A stretch of 33,422 nucleotides of DNA, from assembly GCA_024645105.1 (NCBI GenBank), contig JAHEGM010000014.1, forward strand, positions 1 through 33,422, read 5' to 3'. This document shows, piece by piece, positions 9,177 through 21,596 of the stretch. The notes under the pieces were generated by a model, which saw only the letters and a program-made list of their open reading frames with translations, searched no databases and was not told the origin of the DNA. The stretch's first letter is position 1; each line of letters starts with the position of its first letter. A program made the position numbers and the translations under genes. Origin of the DNA: Rhodoluna sp. (GTDB taxonomy: Bacteria; Actinomycetota; Actinomycetes; Actinomycetales; Microbacteriaceae).

Positions 9177-9182
9177 TAGACT
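9177..9182 (+). promoter_or_regulatory. Putative -10 box of mnmA
   Basis: TAGACT sits between the desulfurase stop (9171) and the mnmA ATG (9190), seven bases before the start codon. There is no Shine-Dalgarno sequence. mnmA may thus have its own leaderless transcript as well as read-through from the desulfurase gene. Confidence 0.5.
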
Positions 9183-9189
9183 TATCAAT

Positions 9190-12431
<3,242 letters not shown>

Positions 12432-12434
12432 ATC

Positions 12435-12470
12435 AATAATTCCCTCGAGCCTTTGCCCGAGGGAATTATT
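12435..12470. terminator. Bidirectional hairpin terminator, ligA / DivIVA-like gene
   Basis: Perfect 13-bp stem: AATAATTCCCTCG (12435-12447) pairs with CGAGGGAATTATT (12458-12470) around a 10-base loop. The A/T-rich ends give U-rich tracts on both strands. It lies between convergent ends (12431 and 12481), so it can serve both genes. Confidence 0.85.
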
Positions 12471-12480
12471 TCTTAAGTCT

Positions 12481-13542
12481 TTACTGCTCGTCTAGTTGCT
12501 CGACTGCAGAGTTCTCGTCGGCAGCAACCATAGACTCTGTGGTCATTAGGTTGCGAAGAGTGCCAAGGAAGTCTTCGATGTCTGCGCGCTCAGACTTCAT
12601 GCGTGCCAAACGCTCTTCGCTGTCTTTAATCGCGTTAGCGGCATATCCCTCAGCCTTGCGGGTAAGCATGTCTGCGCGTCTACGTGACTGGTTGATCAAG
12701 TTAGTTGCAGTGCGGTTTGCATCTTCAAGCATCTGAGAAGAGTTTTCTTGAGCATCGCGAGAAATGATGTCTGCTTCTGAGATCAACTGCGCAGCACGAG
12801 CAGAAGCCTCGGCAAGAGTTGCATTTGCTTCGTCTGTGACCTGCTGGGCCTGTGAAACTGCGTTCTGGTAAAGACGAAGAGCCTCTTGCTCGGTTTCATC
12901 GCGCTTTGCCTTGATTTCGGCTTCAAGCTCTACTCGAGCCTGTGCTGTCTTTTGAGAAAGTTCGGTTGCTAGTGCGCGGGCTTCTTCAGTCTCGCGGTGC
13001 ACCTGTGCGCGCAGTTCGGCGGCGTAGCGCTCACCCTCTGACTTGATGGCTGCGGCCTCGCGCTGTGCGGTACCAATCTTTTCTGCAGCTTCAGACTCGC
13101 GAGTCTTGGCACTGCTAAGAATTTCTGCTGCAAGACGTTCTGCGTCAATACGTGCTTCGTTTAGCTTGGCTTCAGCATCTGCAATTACTCGGTCTGCTTT
13201 TGCCTGTGCCTTGCGGGTAAGTTGTTCGCTCTCTGCTTTTGCAGTTTCGCGAATTCGAATTGCATCTTGCCCGGCATCTGAAACAAGTTTCTTGGCCTGC
13301 TCTTCGGCAAGTCGAAGAGTCTGCTCAAACTGAGCACCCAATTCGGCGTAGCCAGGTGCGCCACCCTTTTTTACTTTTGCTTTTAGAGACTCAAGTTCAG
13401 CCTTTAGTGTCTCTACCTCGCTAGACGCGCTGAAGTTGTATTCGCGAACGTGCTCAAGCTCTGCACGTAGCTCGGTCAAGACGCGGTCTACCTCGTCTTT
13501 TTCGTAGCCACGGAAAGCAATCGTGAACTGTTCGTTTTCCAA
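12481..13542 (-). CDS. DivIVA-like coiled-coil protein
   Basis: 353 aa. The N-terminus FTIAFRGYEKDEVDRVL (residues 6-22) matches the DivIVA N-terminal membrane/curvature-binding motif. Almost everything after it is Ala/Glu/Arg/Lys-rich heptad sequence, predicting one long coiled coil to about residue 330, then an acidic tail. Such proteins in actinobacteria act at poles or septa, or form cytoskeletal scaffolds. This one resembles secondary DivIVA-domain proteins rather than the essential Wag31, because it lacks a longer conserved DivIVA globular region. The start is TTG at 13542, supported by GAAGG nine bases upstream. The gene is monocistronic, convergent to ligA and divergent from gatC. Exact role unknown. 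Confidence 0.8.
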   Translation of the reverse strand: MENEQFTIAFRGYEKDEVDRVLTELRAELEHVREYNFSASSEVETLKAELESLKAKVKKGGAPGYAELGAQFEQTLRLAEEQAKKLVSDAGQDAIRIRETAKAESEQLTRKAQAKADRVIADAEAKLNEARIDAERLAAEILSSAKTRESEAAEKIGTAQREAAAIKSEGERYAAELRAQVHRETEEARALATELSQKTAQARVELEAEIKAKRDETEQEALRLYQNAVSQAQQVTDEANATLAEASARAAQLISEADIISRDAQENSSQMLEDANRTATNLINQSRRRADMLTRKAEGYAANAIKDSEERLARMKSERADIEDFLGTLRNLMTTESMVAADENSAVEQLDEQ

Positions 13543-13698
13543 AATATTGTGCCTTCGCTGCTAAGGGGTACATGTTCGGCCATAGGGGTAGCCACTTACA
13601 TATGCAGGTCTGAGTTTACAGGGATTTTTAGACCACTTCATAGCAAATTACAGGCCAATGGGCCGTTTGTTCGGGGAACTCCACATTTGGCCGTTTGG

Positions 13699-13704
13699 TA
13701 GACT
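13699..13704 (+). promoter_or_regulatory. Putative -10 box of gatCAB
   Basis: TAGACT in the context TTTGGTAGACTAAGAG, about 35 bases before the gatC ATG. This predicts a leader of about 28 nt with only a weak GAGTGG Shine-Dalgarno sequence. The remaining divergent gap 13543-13739 also holds the DivIVA-like gene's ribosome binding site and presumably its promoter; nothing else stands out. Confidence 0.5.
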
Positions 13705-13739
13705 AAGAGCCAATCATCTTTGGCCTAGCGAGTGGATTT

Positions 13740-14036
13740 ATGTCTGAAATTACCCCCGACCTGGTTAGGCATCTTGCCAACCTGGCCCGTATCGATGTCA
13801 CAGACCAGGAAGTTGACCTTTTTGCCGGTCAGCTGGGCCTGATCGTTGATTCAATGGCGGCTATCAAAGAAGCTGTAGCCGGCGACGTTCCAGCTACTAG
13901 CCACCCAATTCCAATGGCCAACGTTTATCGCGAGGACGTAGTTGAGCCATCGCTGACCCAAGCTCAGGCTCTGTCTGCAGCGCCCGACAGCGCCGACGGT
14001 CGTTTCCGCGTTCACGCAATTTTGGACGAGGAGTAG
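13740..14036 (+). CDS. gatC: Asp/Glu-tRNA amidotransferase subunit C
   Basis: 98 aa, the normal GatC size. This small subunit wraps around and stabilises the GatA-GatB interface in the tRNA-dependent amidotransferase. The N-terminal helix pair ITPDLVRHLANLARIDVTDQEVD and the tail with NVYREDVVEPSLTQAQAL and FRVHAILDEE are characteristic. It is the first gene of gatC-gatA-gatB. Its stop is three bases before gatA, and its last codons contain the gatA ribosome binding site GAGGAG. Confidence 0.95.
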   Translation: MSEITPDLVRHLANLARIDVTDQEVDLFAGQLGLIVDSMAAIKEAVAGDVPATSHPIPMANVYREDVVEPSLTQAQALSAAPDSADGRFRVHAILDEE

Positions 14037-14039
14037 GCC

Positions 14040-15542
14040 ATGTCAGAACTCATTTACAAGAACGCCTCTGAACTTGCCCAAATGCTTCAAAAGGGCGAGG
14101 TTTCTTCGGTTGAGCTGACTCAGGCTCACCTAGACCGCACTGCTGCCGTTGATGGTGCGGTGCACAGCTACCTGCACGTAGGTCCTGAGGCAGCTTTGGC
14201 TGCCGCAAAAGATGTTGATCGCAGACGTGCCGCTGGAGAAAAGCTGCACGAACTTGCGGGTCTTCCTATTGCCGTAAAAGACAACTTGACTACAACCGAT
14301 GCGCCAACCACATCGGGTTCAAAAATTCTTGAGGGTTGGATTCCGCAGTACGACTCCACTGTGGTGAAGAAACTTCGTGAAGCAGGTATGCCAATTCTTG
14401 GCAAGACCAACCTCGATGAATTCGCAATGGGTTCATCTACAGAGTTTTCTGCCTACGGTCCAAGTAAAAACCCTTGGGACTTAGGCCGCATTCCGGGTGG
14501 ATCGGGAGGTGGCTCAAGCTCCGTAGTTGCCTCATTCCAAGCCCCGTTGGCGATTGGTAGTGACACCGGCGGTTCAATTAGATACCCGGCTTTCGTTACC
14601 GGAACCGTTGGCACCAAGCCAACCTATGGTGCGGTTTCGCGCTACGGGTTGATTGCACTGGCAAGTTCTCTTGATCAGGTTGGTCCGGTTTCTCGCAACG
14701 TGCTGGATGCTGCGTTATTGCAAGATGTGATTGCTGGGCACGACCCACATGACAGTACTTCTCTGCCAGAGTCACTTGGCTCAATGACTGAAGCGGCCAA
14801 AAAGCTTGATGTTAAAGGCATGCGAATTGGTGTCATCAAGCAGTTAAGCGGTGAAGGTTTTCAGCCGGAAGTTTCTGCGCGCTTCAACGAGAGCCTTGAA
14901 CTACTTAAGAATGCTGGCGCAGAAATTGTTGAAGTGTCTTGCCCAAGCTTTGAGTATGCAATTGCTGCCTACTACTTGATCTTGCCTGCTGAGGCATCTT
15001 CAAACTTGGCAAAGTTTGACTCTGTGCGCTTTGGCCTAAGAGTCACCCCGGAGGGTGCACCAACTATTGAGCGCGTGATGGCGGCTACTCGTGAAGCCGG
15101 TTTTGGCCCAGAGGTCAAGCGCCGCATCATTCTTGGTACCTACGCGTTGTCTAGCGGTTACTACGACGCTTACTACGGCGCAGCTCAGAAGGTTCGCACC
15201 CTTATTCAGCGCGACTTTGAAGCCGCATTTGCCAAGGCCGATGTTTTGGTTTCACCAACCGCACCGGCAACAGCCTTCAAGTTTGGCGAAAAGCTTGAAG
15301 ACCCACTAGCCATGTACCTAAACGACATTGCTACCATTCCGGCAAACCTCGCTGGTATTCCGGGCATGGCGATTCCAAACGGTATTGCTGAAAACAACAT
15401 GCCATCTGGAATTCAGCTACTGGCTCCTGCTCGCGAAGATGCCCGTTTGTACCAGGTTGGTGCGGTTCTTGAAAAGATGCACGAAGAAGTTTGGGGCAAG
15501 CGAATGATTGATTTTGCTCCAATGCTGGAGGTGAAGAACTAA
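14040..15542 (+). CDS. gatA: Asp/Glu-tRNA amidotransferase subunit A
   Basis: 500 aa amidase-signature enzyme that releases ammonia from glutamine for transamidation of Glu-tRNA(Gln) and/or Asp-tRNA(Asn). The Ser-cisSer-Lys triad is visible: K80 in PIAVKDNL, the serine in [12 protein letters not shown], and nucleophile S179 in [12 protein letters not shown]. Length and motifs match GatA rather than a generic amidase, and gatC and gatB flank it. The ATG at 14040 has GAGGAG six bases upstream. The TAA shares its last base with the gatB ATG. Confidence 0.97.
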   Translation: MSELIYKNASELAQMLQKGEVSSVELTQAHLDRTAAVDGAVHSYLHVGPEAALAAAKDVDRRRAAGEKLHELAGLPIAVKDNLTTTDAPTTSGSKILEGWIPQYDSTVVKKLREAGMPILGKTNLDEFAMGSSTEFSAYGPSKNPWDLGRIPGGSGGGSSSVVASFQAPLAIGSDTGGSIRYPAFVTGTVGTKPTYGAVSRYGLIALASSLDQVGPVSRNVLDAALLQDVIAGHDPHDSTSLPESLGSMTEAAKKLDVKGMRIGVIKQLSGEGFQPEVSARFNESLELLKNAGAEIVEVSCPSFEYAIAAYYLILPAEASSNLAKFDSVRFGLRVTPEGAPTIERVMAATREAGFGPEVKRRIILGTYALSSGYYDAYYGAAQKVRTLIQRDFEAAFAKADVLVSPTAPATAFKFGEKLEDPLAMYLNDIATIPANLAGIPGMAIPNGIAENNMPSGIQLLAPAREDARLYQVGAVLEKMHEEVWGKRMIDFAPMLEVKN

Positions 15543-17044
15543 TGGCTAAAGACGAATTAATGAACTACGAGAAGGCACTTGAGCAATTTGAAGTTGTGAT
15601 TGGTCTTGAGGTCCACGTTGAGCTAAACACCAACACCAAGATGTTCTGTGGTTGCCGCAATGAGTTTGGTGATGAACCTAACACAAACGTTTGCCCAATC
15701 TGTATTGGCCTGCCTGGCTCGCTGCCTGCGGTTAACAAGCGCGCAGTGGAGTCAAGCATCAAGATTGGTTTGGCCTTGGGGTGCGAGATTGCACCTAATG
15801 GCCGCTTTGCCAGAAAGAACTATTTCTATCCAGACCTTGCAAAGAATTTCCAAACTTCTCAATACGACGAGCCAATTGCTTTTGAAGGCTTGCTTCAGGT
15901 TGAGGTTCCATCTGGAAACTCTTTTACCGTTCAAATCGAACGCGCGCACATGGAAGAAGACGCCGGCAAGCTGACCCACGTTGGTGGTTCAACCGGCCGC
16001 ATCCAGGGCGCGGAGTACTCATTGGTTGACTACAACCGTGCCGGTGTTCCGTTGGTTGAAATTGTTACCAAGCCGGTTTATGGCGCAGGAGCCGAGGCTC
16101 CAGAGTTGGCGGCCGCCTACGTTCGATCGATTCGTGAAATCGTAAAGGGCCTTGGAGTTTCTGACGCCAAGATGGAGCGAGGAAACGTACGCTGTGATGC
16201 CAACGTTTCACTTCGCCCACACGGCCAAGAAAAACTGGGTACTCGTACCGAGACCAAAAACGTAAACTCATTGCGCTCTATCGAACGCGCAGTTCGCTAT
16301 GAGATTCAGCGCCAAGCCGCGTTGCTTGCCAAGGGCACCGCAATTATTCAGGAAACTCGTCACTGGCACGAAGACAAGGGCGCAACCTCATCGGGTCGTC
16401 CAAAGTCTGACGCCGATGACTACCGCTACTTTCCAGAGCCAGACCTAGTTCCGGTTCAGCCATCTAAAGAGTGGATCGAAGAGCTTCGCGCGGGTTTGCC
16501 TGAAAAGCCAGCCGATCGTCGCAAGAGAGTTCAAGCCGAATGGGGATTTGCTGATCTTGAGTTCCGTGATGTCGTAAACGCGGGCTTGATGGATCAAATT
16601 GAAGAAACCGTTGCTGCGGGTGCAAAGCCGCAGGCTGCCCGTAAGTGGTGGACTGGCGAGCTAGCCCGCATTGCAAACAGCCAAGAAAAAGATGTAATTG
16701 ATTTAGAAATTTCTGGTGCCTACGTTGCAGAACTTGCAAACCTAGTTGAGGCCGGAAAAATCAACGACCGCTTGGCTCGCGAGGTATTGACCTTCGTCCT
16801 TGACGGCGAGGGAAGCCCTGCCGAAGTTGTTGCCAAACGCGGGCTTGAGGTTGTTTCTGATGACGGCGCTCTAATTGCCGCTATTGAAGCCGCACTTGCA
16901 AAGCAACCAGATGTACTTGATGCGATTCGCGAAGGCCGTATGCAGGCAGCTGGTGCAGTAATTGGTGCAGTTATGCAGGCGATGAAAGGTTCTGCAGACG
17001 CAGGACGTGTTCGTGAACTTTTGATTGAGATGGCGAATAAATAA
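15542..17044 (+). CDS. gatB: Asp/Glu-tRNA amidotransferase subunit B
   Basis: 500 aa. GatB phosphorylates the misacylated tRNA's side-chain carboxylate and transfers ammonia channelled from GatA. Diagnostic stretches are [50 protein letters not shown], and the tRNA-binding helical and YqeY-like C-terminal domain. The start follows family alignments ([13 protein letters not shown]). The one-base overlap with gatA (TAATG) plus GGAGG in the gatA end indicates coupled translation. A strong terminator follows. Confidence 0.97.
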   Translation: MAKDELMNYEKALEQFEVVIGLEVHVELNTNTKMFCGCRNEFGDEPNTNVCPICIGLPGSLPAVNKRAVESSIKIGLALGCEIAPNGRFARKNYFYPDLAKNFQTSQYDEPIAFEGLLQVEVPSGNSFTVQIERAHMEEDAGKLTHVGGSTGRIQGAEYSLVDYNRAGVPLVEIVTKPVYGAGAEAPELAAAYVRSIREIVKGLGVSDAKMERGNVRCDANVSLRPHGQEKLGTRTETKNVNSLRSIERAVRYEIQRQAALLAKGTAIIQETRHWHEDKGATSSGRPKSDADDYRYFPEPDLVPVQPSKEWIEELRAGLPEKPADRRKRVQAEWGFADLEFRDVVNAGLMDQIEETVAAGAKPQAARKWWTGELARIANSQEKDVIDLEISGAYVAELANLVEAGKINDRLAREVLTFVLDGEGSPAEVVAKRGLEVVSDDGALIAAIEAALAKQPDVLDAIREGRMQAAGAVIGAVMQAMKGSADAGRVRELLIEMANK

Positions 17045-17062
17045 CAAAAGGCAAGCTCAAAG

Positions 17063-17098
17063 AAAACATCCCCGGGAAAAATCCCGGGGATGTTTTTT
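17063..17098 (+). terminator. Rho-independent terminator of gatCAB
   Basis: Perfect 15-bp stem AAAACATCCCCGGGA (17063-17077) / TCCCGGGGATGTTTT (17082-17096) with an AAAA loop, running into a T6 tract (17093-17098). It lies 19 bases after the gatB stop. Confidence 0.95.
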
Positions 17099-17104
17099 AT
17101 CTTC

Positions 17105-17180
17105 TGGGGTGAGTAACGGGGCTTGAACCCGCGACCCCCTGGACCACAACCAGGTGCTCTACCAGCTGAGCTATACCCAC
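17105..17180 (-). tRNA. tRNA-His (anticodon GTG)
   Basis: Minus-strand cloverleaf. The acceptor GTGGGTA pairs with TACTCAC (one G-U). D arm GCTC/GAGC. The anticodon stem CCTGG/CCAGG encloses TTGTGGT, so the anticodon is GTG. T arm GCGGG-TTCAAGC-CCCGT. The 73-nt body is 17180-17108, with encoded CCA at 17107-17105. The base before G1 is G, consistent with the G-1 required on tRNA-His. It lies 31 bases after orn on the same strand. A TAGACT box (17211-17206) could be its own -10. Confidence 0.96.
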
Positions 17181-17205
17181 CATGTGTTGTCGCAACAACC
17201 GTAAA

Positions 17206-17211
17206 AGTCTA
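17206..17211 (-). promoter_or_regulatory. Putative -10 box of tRNA-His
   Basis: Minus-strand TAGACT, abutting the orn stop and about 25 bases before the tRNA 5' end. The short 5' leader contains a 5-bp hairpin, GTTGT/ACAAC (17086-type arms at 17186-17190 and 17195-17199). Confidence 0.4.
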
Positions 17212-17823
17212 TCAGTTGGAGGTTGGCTTTACGATTTCTGCTGCCGCCTTGGCATCGTCTGTGCTGGGGCCTGGAGATGCAACCATTACCGTCTGGCGGT
17301 AGTAGCGCAGTTCCTGAATAGATTCCAAGATGTCGGCCAGGGCACGGTGCCCGCCCTCTTTCTTAGGCAGTTGAAAATAAACTCTTGGGTACCAGCGGCG
17401 GGTGAGTTCTTTTATTGAAGAAACGTCTATGTTTCTGTAGTGCAGGTGCTGGTCTAGCTCAGGCATGTATTTATTGAGGAACATTCGATCTGTGCCAATG
17501 GTGTTTCCGGCTAGCGGGGCCTCTTTAGCATTGGGCACAAACTTCTTGATGTAGTCAAGAATCTGCTGTTCGGCCACGGCAAGCTCTAGCCCCTGCTCAA
17601 CGTCATTGATCAAACCTGACTCAGTGTGCATGTTTCTTACAAACTCATTCATGTTCGCCCAAGATTCAGGGCGAGGTTTGATTACAACCTCAAAGCCTTC
17701 ATCAAGGATTTCAAGTTCTGAGTTTGTTATCACGACGGCCACCTCAACGAGGCAATCAGCCTCTGGGTTGAGGCCTGTCATTTCGCAATCTATCCAGACT
17801 AGGTTCTCGGAAATTTCAATCAC
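17212..17823 (-). CDS. orn: Oligoribonuclease
   Basis: 203 aa, DEDDh-family 3'-5' exoribonuclease that degrades diribonucleotides left by RNA turnover. The first acidic pair is D12 and E14 in VWIDCEMTGL. Further family stretches are EVVIKPRPESW, MHTESGLINDV, PLAGNTIGTDRMFLNKYMPELD and HRALADILESIQELRYYR. The start is GTG at 17823 with no spaced Shine-Dalgarno sequence; TAATTT lies six bases upstream at the base of a hairpin. The C-terminal tail (SPGPSTDDAKAAAEIVKPTSN) is a poorly conserved extension. tRNA-His lies downstream. Confidence 0.96.
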   Translation of the reverse strand: MIEISENLVWIDCEMTGLNPEADCLVEVAVVITNSELEILDEGFEVVIKPRPESWANMNEFVRNMHTESGLINDVEQGLELAVAEQQILDYIKKFVPNAKEAPLAGNTIGTDRMFLNKYMPELDQHLHYRNIDVSSIKELTRRWYPRVYFQLPKKEGGHRALADILESIQELRYYRQTVMVASPGPSTDDAKAAAEIVKPTSN

Positions 17824-17830
17824 ATTCCAA

Positions 17831-17872
17831 AATTAGGGGAGGCCCAAGACAAACGCCTTGGACCTCCCAATT
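17831..17872 (-). terminator. Hairpin after the RND gene, at the orn promoter
   Basis: Stem GGGAGG-C-CCAAG (17837-17848) pairs with CTTGG-A-CCTCCC (17857-17868), one mismatch. It extends through AATT/AATT after a small bulge. It starts 14 bases after the RND stop in the direction of transcription and ends in CTAATTTT. The same TAATTT is the best -10 candidate for orn, eight bases further on. Confidence 0.7.
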
Positions 17873-17885
17873 CTAAACCGCAAGG

Positions 17886-20800
17886 TTAGGCGGTCTTACC
17901 CTTCTTGACCGATGCCTTCTTTGCAGGAGTCACCTTTTTAGCCTTTGGGCGCTTCTTCTCGGCTTTTGCTGCTTTGCGTTCTTTTCTACCTTCAACCAGC
18001 CAGTAGAGAACCGGAACGATGACCAGTGTTAGAACTGTTGATGAGAACAAACCGCCAATAACAACTACGGCGAGAGGTTGCGAAATGAATCCGCCTCCAC
18101 CGGTGAAGCCCAATGCCATAGGGGTCAATGCAAAAATTGTTGCGAGTGCAGTCATCAAGATAGGACGTAGACGCTGACGAGCACCGTCCATGATTGCCTC
18201 TTGAATTGGTCGGCCTTGCTTTCTGTATTGGTTGATTAGGTCAATCAATACAATCGCATTAGTTACAACGATTCCAACCAGCAGCAACATACCAATCAGC
18301 GATGGAACGCCCAGTGGGGTGTTGGTTGCAAGTAGCAGCCCAAGAGCACCCGTTGCTGCGAACGGAATTGATATCAGCAAGATAAGTGGCTGAATCAAGC
18401 TTGAGAAAGTTGCAACCATCACGATAAACACGATGGCTACTGCCGCTAGAAGTGCAAGGCCTAGCTGGCTAAATGAGTCGGCCTGGTCTGCGCTAATACC
18501 GCCAAGAGTTGCAGTGGTGCCTAGCGGAAGTTCAACTCCAGCTAGACGCTTAGTTACATCCGCTGAGATAGCGCCAAGGTTGTCACCGGTTGGGGTGAGT
18601 GAAACCTTTGCGGTTCTATCACCTTTCTCACTGGTAATTGAAACCGGAACTTCAACTGACTCAATCTTGGCAATGCTAGATAGCGAAACCGTGCCGGTAA
18701 TGGTTGGAATCTTGATTGCCTTAATTTCGGCGACAGTGTCAGGAATGTCTGTCTGCACAATGTAAATTGGCGTCTCAACGTTTTCTAGATTCACCTTGCC
18801 GATACTGCTTGGGCGAAGTTTTGAAGCAACGATGCCGCTAACAGCAATTTCAGTTAGTCCCTTCTTGGCCGCAGTTTTTCTATCTACGGTGACTCGAAGA
18901 GTGCGCTGGGTTTTTGCAAGTGAGTTGGTTATCTCAGATACATTTGCTGTTCCCTGCATGGCTTTTTCAACAGAGTTGATTGCCTCAAGTAGTTTCTCGT
19001 CGCTTGGGGCGAGAACCTTGATGTCAATTGTGCTTGAGGAACCAAATCCCGGTCCGCCGCCAGAACTGAATTTAACTTCGCCGAGACTTGTGTCTTTGGC
19101 AAATGTCTCTTCAAACTCAGACTGGATAGCCACAGCATCGGCACCGTCTTTTAGGGTCACCTGAACTGAGGTGCCTCCTGCTGCGGCACCGAAGGCAACG
19201 CGGCCATCACCCGATGAACCGATTGAAGTCTGCACGACATCTACTTGTTCGTTCTCGAGAATTATGGCTTCTAGTTTTGCCGCCGCTTGGTCTTTTTGAT
19301 CAAAAGTGGCTCCGGCAGGAAGGGTTTGGTTAATCACAAAGCCGCTTGAGCCGGAACTGCCAATGAAGTCTGTCTTCAGAAGAGGTACCAGGCCAAAGGT
19401 GAAAATCAGCACAAAGAATGATGCAACCAAAGTGATAACTGGTCGTTTCTGGGTCCACGACAGAACCGGAAGGTAGCCACGCTGCAGCCAGCTTTTACGC
19501 TCTTTTTCTTCCTCGGCTATACGTGCTTGCGCCGCGTTAGTTTCTGATGAGCCCTTTAGGAACCAGTAGGCGAGCACAGGAACAATGGTCAGAGAAACAA
19601 ATAGCGAGGCAACTAGGGCAATCGCGAAAGTGAACGCAAACGGTCTGAAAATCTCACCGATGAGACCGCTGACCAGAGCGATTGGCAGGAAAACCGCAAC
19701 TGTGGTGATGGTTGCAGCAGTGATAGCGCCTGAAACTTCCTTTACGGCGTTCAGGATGGCGTCTTTTTTAGCTTCCCCGTATGAAAGGTGACGATTGATG
19801 TTCTCAATTACCACGATAGAGTCATCGACCACACGTCCGATTGCAATCGTTAGCGCGCTAAGCGTAAGGATGTTTAGTGAGTAGCCGAACTGGCCCAGAC
19901 CAATAAAGGTAATCAGCACTGATGTTGGAATTGAAATTGCGGTTACGAGCGTCGAGCGCACCGACATCAAGAAGATCAAAATGATGATGATCGCAAAGCC
20001 AAGACCTAGTAGGCCTTCGGTAGTTAGGTTCTCAAGTGATTTTTCAACAAATGGCGCTTGGTCAAAAACGGTCACTATGGTTACATCGCCCAACTTTTCT
20101 CTCAGTTCAGCAATTTTGTCGCGCACTCCGTGTGAAACCGCAACGGTATTACCGTCTTGGGTCTTCACAATAGAAACGGAAAGGGCCTCTTTGCCGTTGG
20201 TGCGAGCAATGCTTGTGGTTGGGGCGTTCTCGTAAGTTACCGTTGCGACCTGTTCAATGGTTAGGGCAACGGTGCGTGTGGTGACCACCGGTGAAGACGG
20301 AATAGTCATTCCGGAAGGAATTTGACCCGCGCCTGGAATCTGAGATGATCCCGGAATACCGGTGAAGCTTGGCGAGCTTGGGGTAGAGACAGAAGTCTTA
20401 GTGCCAATCAGTGGCAATTTTTTGAAATCAGCAATTGAATTTACCGGGGTTCCTACTTCAATTGAAATAGAACCCTTGGCGTCATCAATGGTTCCGGCCG
20501 GTACTACAAATCCGTTTGCTTGAAGAGCTGAAGTAATAGATTGCTGGCTTAGACCATTTGCCGTTAGAACAGACTGCTTTAGCTTTAGGTTTACGCGCTT
20601 TTCAACAGTTCCCGCAACGGTCACATCGCGCACACCCTTTACCTGGGCAAACAAAGGACCCGCAACGTCTTCTAGAGTTTGAGCAATAGCTTCGTTGTTG
20701 CCATCGTTTGCGGAAACACCAAGGGCAATAATTGGCACAGAGTCAAAGCTGCCCGATAGAACGTTTGGTTCTACATCGGCAGGAAGTGAAGACTTAATTT

Positions 20801-21143
20801 TTGCCAGGGCTGCCGCTAGATCTTCGGTTACTTTTGAGGTGGCGGTTCCATATTCAAACTCAACGCGAACGATTGAAATATTGCTTTGCGAAGTTGAGGT
20901 GGAGTTAACTAGGCCATCAATCTGTCGGACCGCGTCTTCGATGACCTGGCTTACCTGGGAATCAACAACCTCAGGAGATGCGCCCGGGTAGGCGGTCACA
21001 ATTGCTGCCTGTGGAACCTCAAACGATGGCACAAGTTCTTGCTTGAGTGCGCCGAGCGAAATGAAACCAAACGCGGCGATGATTACTGTAATTAGCGCAA
21101 CTACCGAACGGTTAGCAACACTCAACTTGGCCAAACGAAACAC
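17886..21143 (-). CDS. AcrB/HAE1-type RND efflux permease
   Basis: 1085 aa. This is a proton-driven RND exporter with two repeats, each one TM helix, a large extracytoplasmic porter domain, then five more helices. The N-terminus MFRLAKLSVANRSVVALITVI and the first porter motif AYPGASPEVVDSQV are typical of the AcrB/SwrC branch. The TM4 proton-relay pair is D440-D441 in AIGRVVDDSIVVIENI. A Gly/Pro/Ser-rich insert (about residues 250-285) lies in the first porter domain. The C-terminus is a very basic tail (KKRPKAKKVTPAKKASVKKG). GTG start with AGAGG five bases upstream. No membrane-fusion or outer-membrane partner gene is adjacent. Substrate unknown; drugs, lipids or surfactants are possible. 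Confidence 0.9.
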   Translation of the reverse strand: MFRLAKLSVANRSVVALITVIIAAFGFISLGALKQELVPSFEVPQAAIVTAYPGASPEVVDSQVSQVIEDAVRQIDGLVNSTSTSQSNISIVRVEFEYGTATSKVTEDLAAALAKIKSSLPADVEPNVLSGSFDSVPIIALGVSANDGNNEAIAQTLEDVAGPLFAQVKGVRDVTVAGTVEKRVNLKLKQSVLTANGLSQQSITSALQANGFVVPAGTIDDAKGSISIEVGTPVNSIADFKKLPLIGTKTSVSTPSSPSFTGIPGSSQIPGAGQIPSGMTIPSSPVVTTRTVALTIEQVATVTYENAPTTSIARTNGKEALSVSIVKTQDGNTVAVSHGVRDKIAELREKLGDVTIVTVFDQAPFVEKSLENLTTEGLLGLGFAIIIILIFLMSVRSTLVTAISIPTSVLITFIGLGQFGYSLNILTLSALTIAIGRVVDDSIVVIENINRHLSYGEAKKDAILNAVKEVSGAITAATITTVAVFLPIALVSGLIGEIFRPFAFTFAIALVASLFVSLTIVPVLAYWFLKGSSETNAAQARIAEEEKERKSWLQRGYLPVLSWTQKRPVITLVASFFVLIFTFGLVPLLKTDFIGSSGSSGFVINQTLPAGATFDQKDQAAAKLEAIILENEQVDVVQTSIGSSGDGRVAFGAAAGGTSVQVTLKDGADAVAIQSEFEETFAKDTSLGEVKFSSGGGPGFGSSSTIDIKVLAPSDEKLLEAINSVEKAMQGTANVSEITNSLAKTQRTLRVTVDRKTAAKKGLTEIAVSGIVASKLRPSSIGKVNLENVETPIYIVQTDIPDTVAEIKAIKIPTITGTVSLSSIAKIESVEVPVSITSEKGDRTAKVSLTPTGDNLGAISADVTKRLAGVELPLGTTATLGGISADQADSFSQLGLALLAAVAIVFIVMVATFSSLIQPLILLISIPFAATGALGLLLATNTPLGVPSLIGMLLLVGIVVTNAIVLIDLINQYRKQGRPIQEAIMDGARQRLRPILMTALATIFALTPMALGFTGGGGFISQPLAVVVIGGLFSSTVLTLVIVPVLYWLVEGRKERKAAKAEKKRPKAKKVTPAKKASVKKGKTA

Positions 21144-21233
21144 ATTTACCTCTTTCAGGGGACTACCTATAGGCTAACCGCTCAATTTTGGGGCTTATTC
21201 CACTGCTCTAAAGGCTCAGCAAACTGGCAGGGT

Positions 21234-21239
21234 TAGGCT
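21234..21239 (+). promoter_or_regulatory. Putative -10 box of phnA
   Basis: TAGGCT six bases before the phnA ATG at 21246, with no Shine-Dalgarno sequence. Same spacing as at the desulfurase and msrA genes. Predicts a leaderless transcript. Confidence 0.5.
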
Positions 21240-21245
21240 TGTGGC

Positions 21246-21596
21246 ATGACTGAGACCCTACCAAACTGCCCGCAATGCAACTGTGAATATACCTATGAAA
21301 TGGGCGCATTGCTGGTTTGCCCAGAGTGCGCGCACGAGTGGGTGGCAGAAGCCGAGAGCCAGGCCCCGGCCCTGGCGTTGGTAAAAGACTCGGCCGGCAA
21401 CGTTCTGGCCGACGGCGATTCGGTGACAATTATCAAAGACCTGAAGGTAAAGGGAAGCTCCACCTCAGTGAAGGTCGGCACCAAGGTCAAGAACATTCGA
21501 TTGATAACACCTGTGGATGGTCATGACATTGACGCCAAGGTTGATGGCTTCGGCTCCATGTACCTGAAGTCGAGCATCGTAAAAAAGGTGCTCTAG
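21246..21596 (+). CDS. phnA: PhnA (YjdM)-family zinc-ribbon protein
   Basis: 116 aa, full family length. An N-terminal zinc ribbon has C8-C11 (CPQC) and C25-C28 (CPEC). The C-terminal PhnA beta domain shows [26 protein letters not shown] and KVKNIRL. Despite the old name (alkylphosphonate uptake), the family's cellular role is not settled, and no phosphonate gene is nearby. It faces the TerC-family gene tail to tail, the two stop codons sharing CTAG at 21593-21596. Confidence 0.92.
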   Translation: MTETLPNCPQCNCEYTYEMGALLVCPECAHEWVAEAESQAPALALVKDSAGNVLADGDSVTIIKDLKVKGSSTSVKVGTKVKNIRLITPVDGHDIDAKVDGFGSMYLKSSIVKKVL

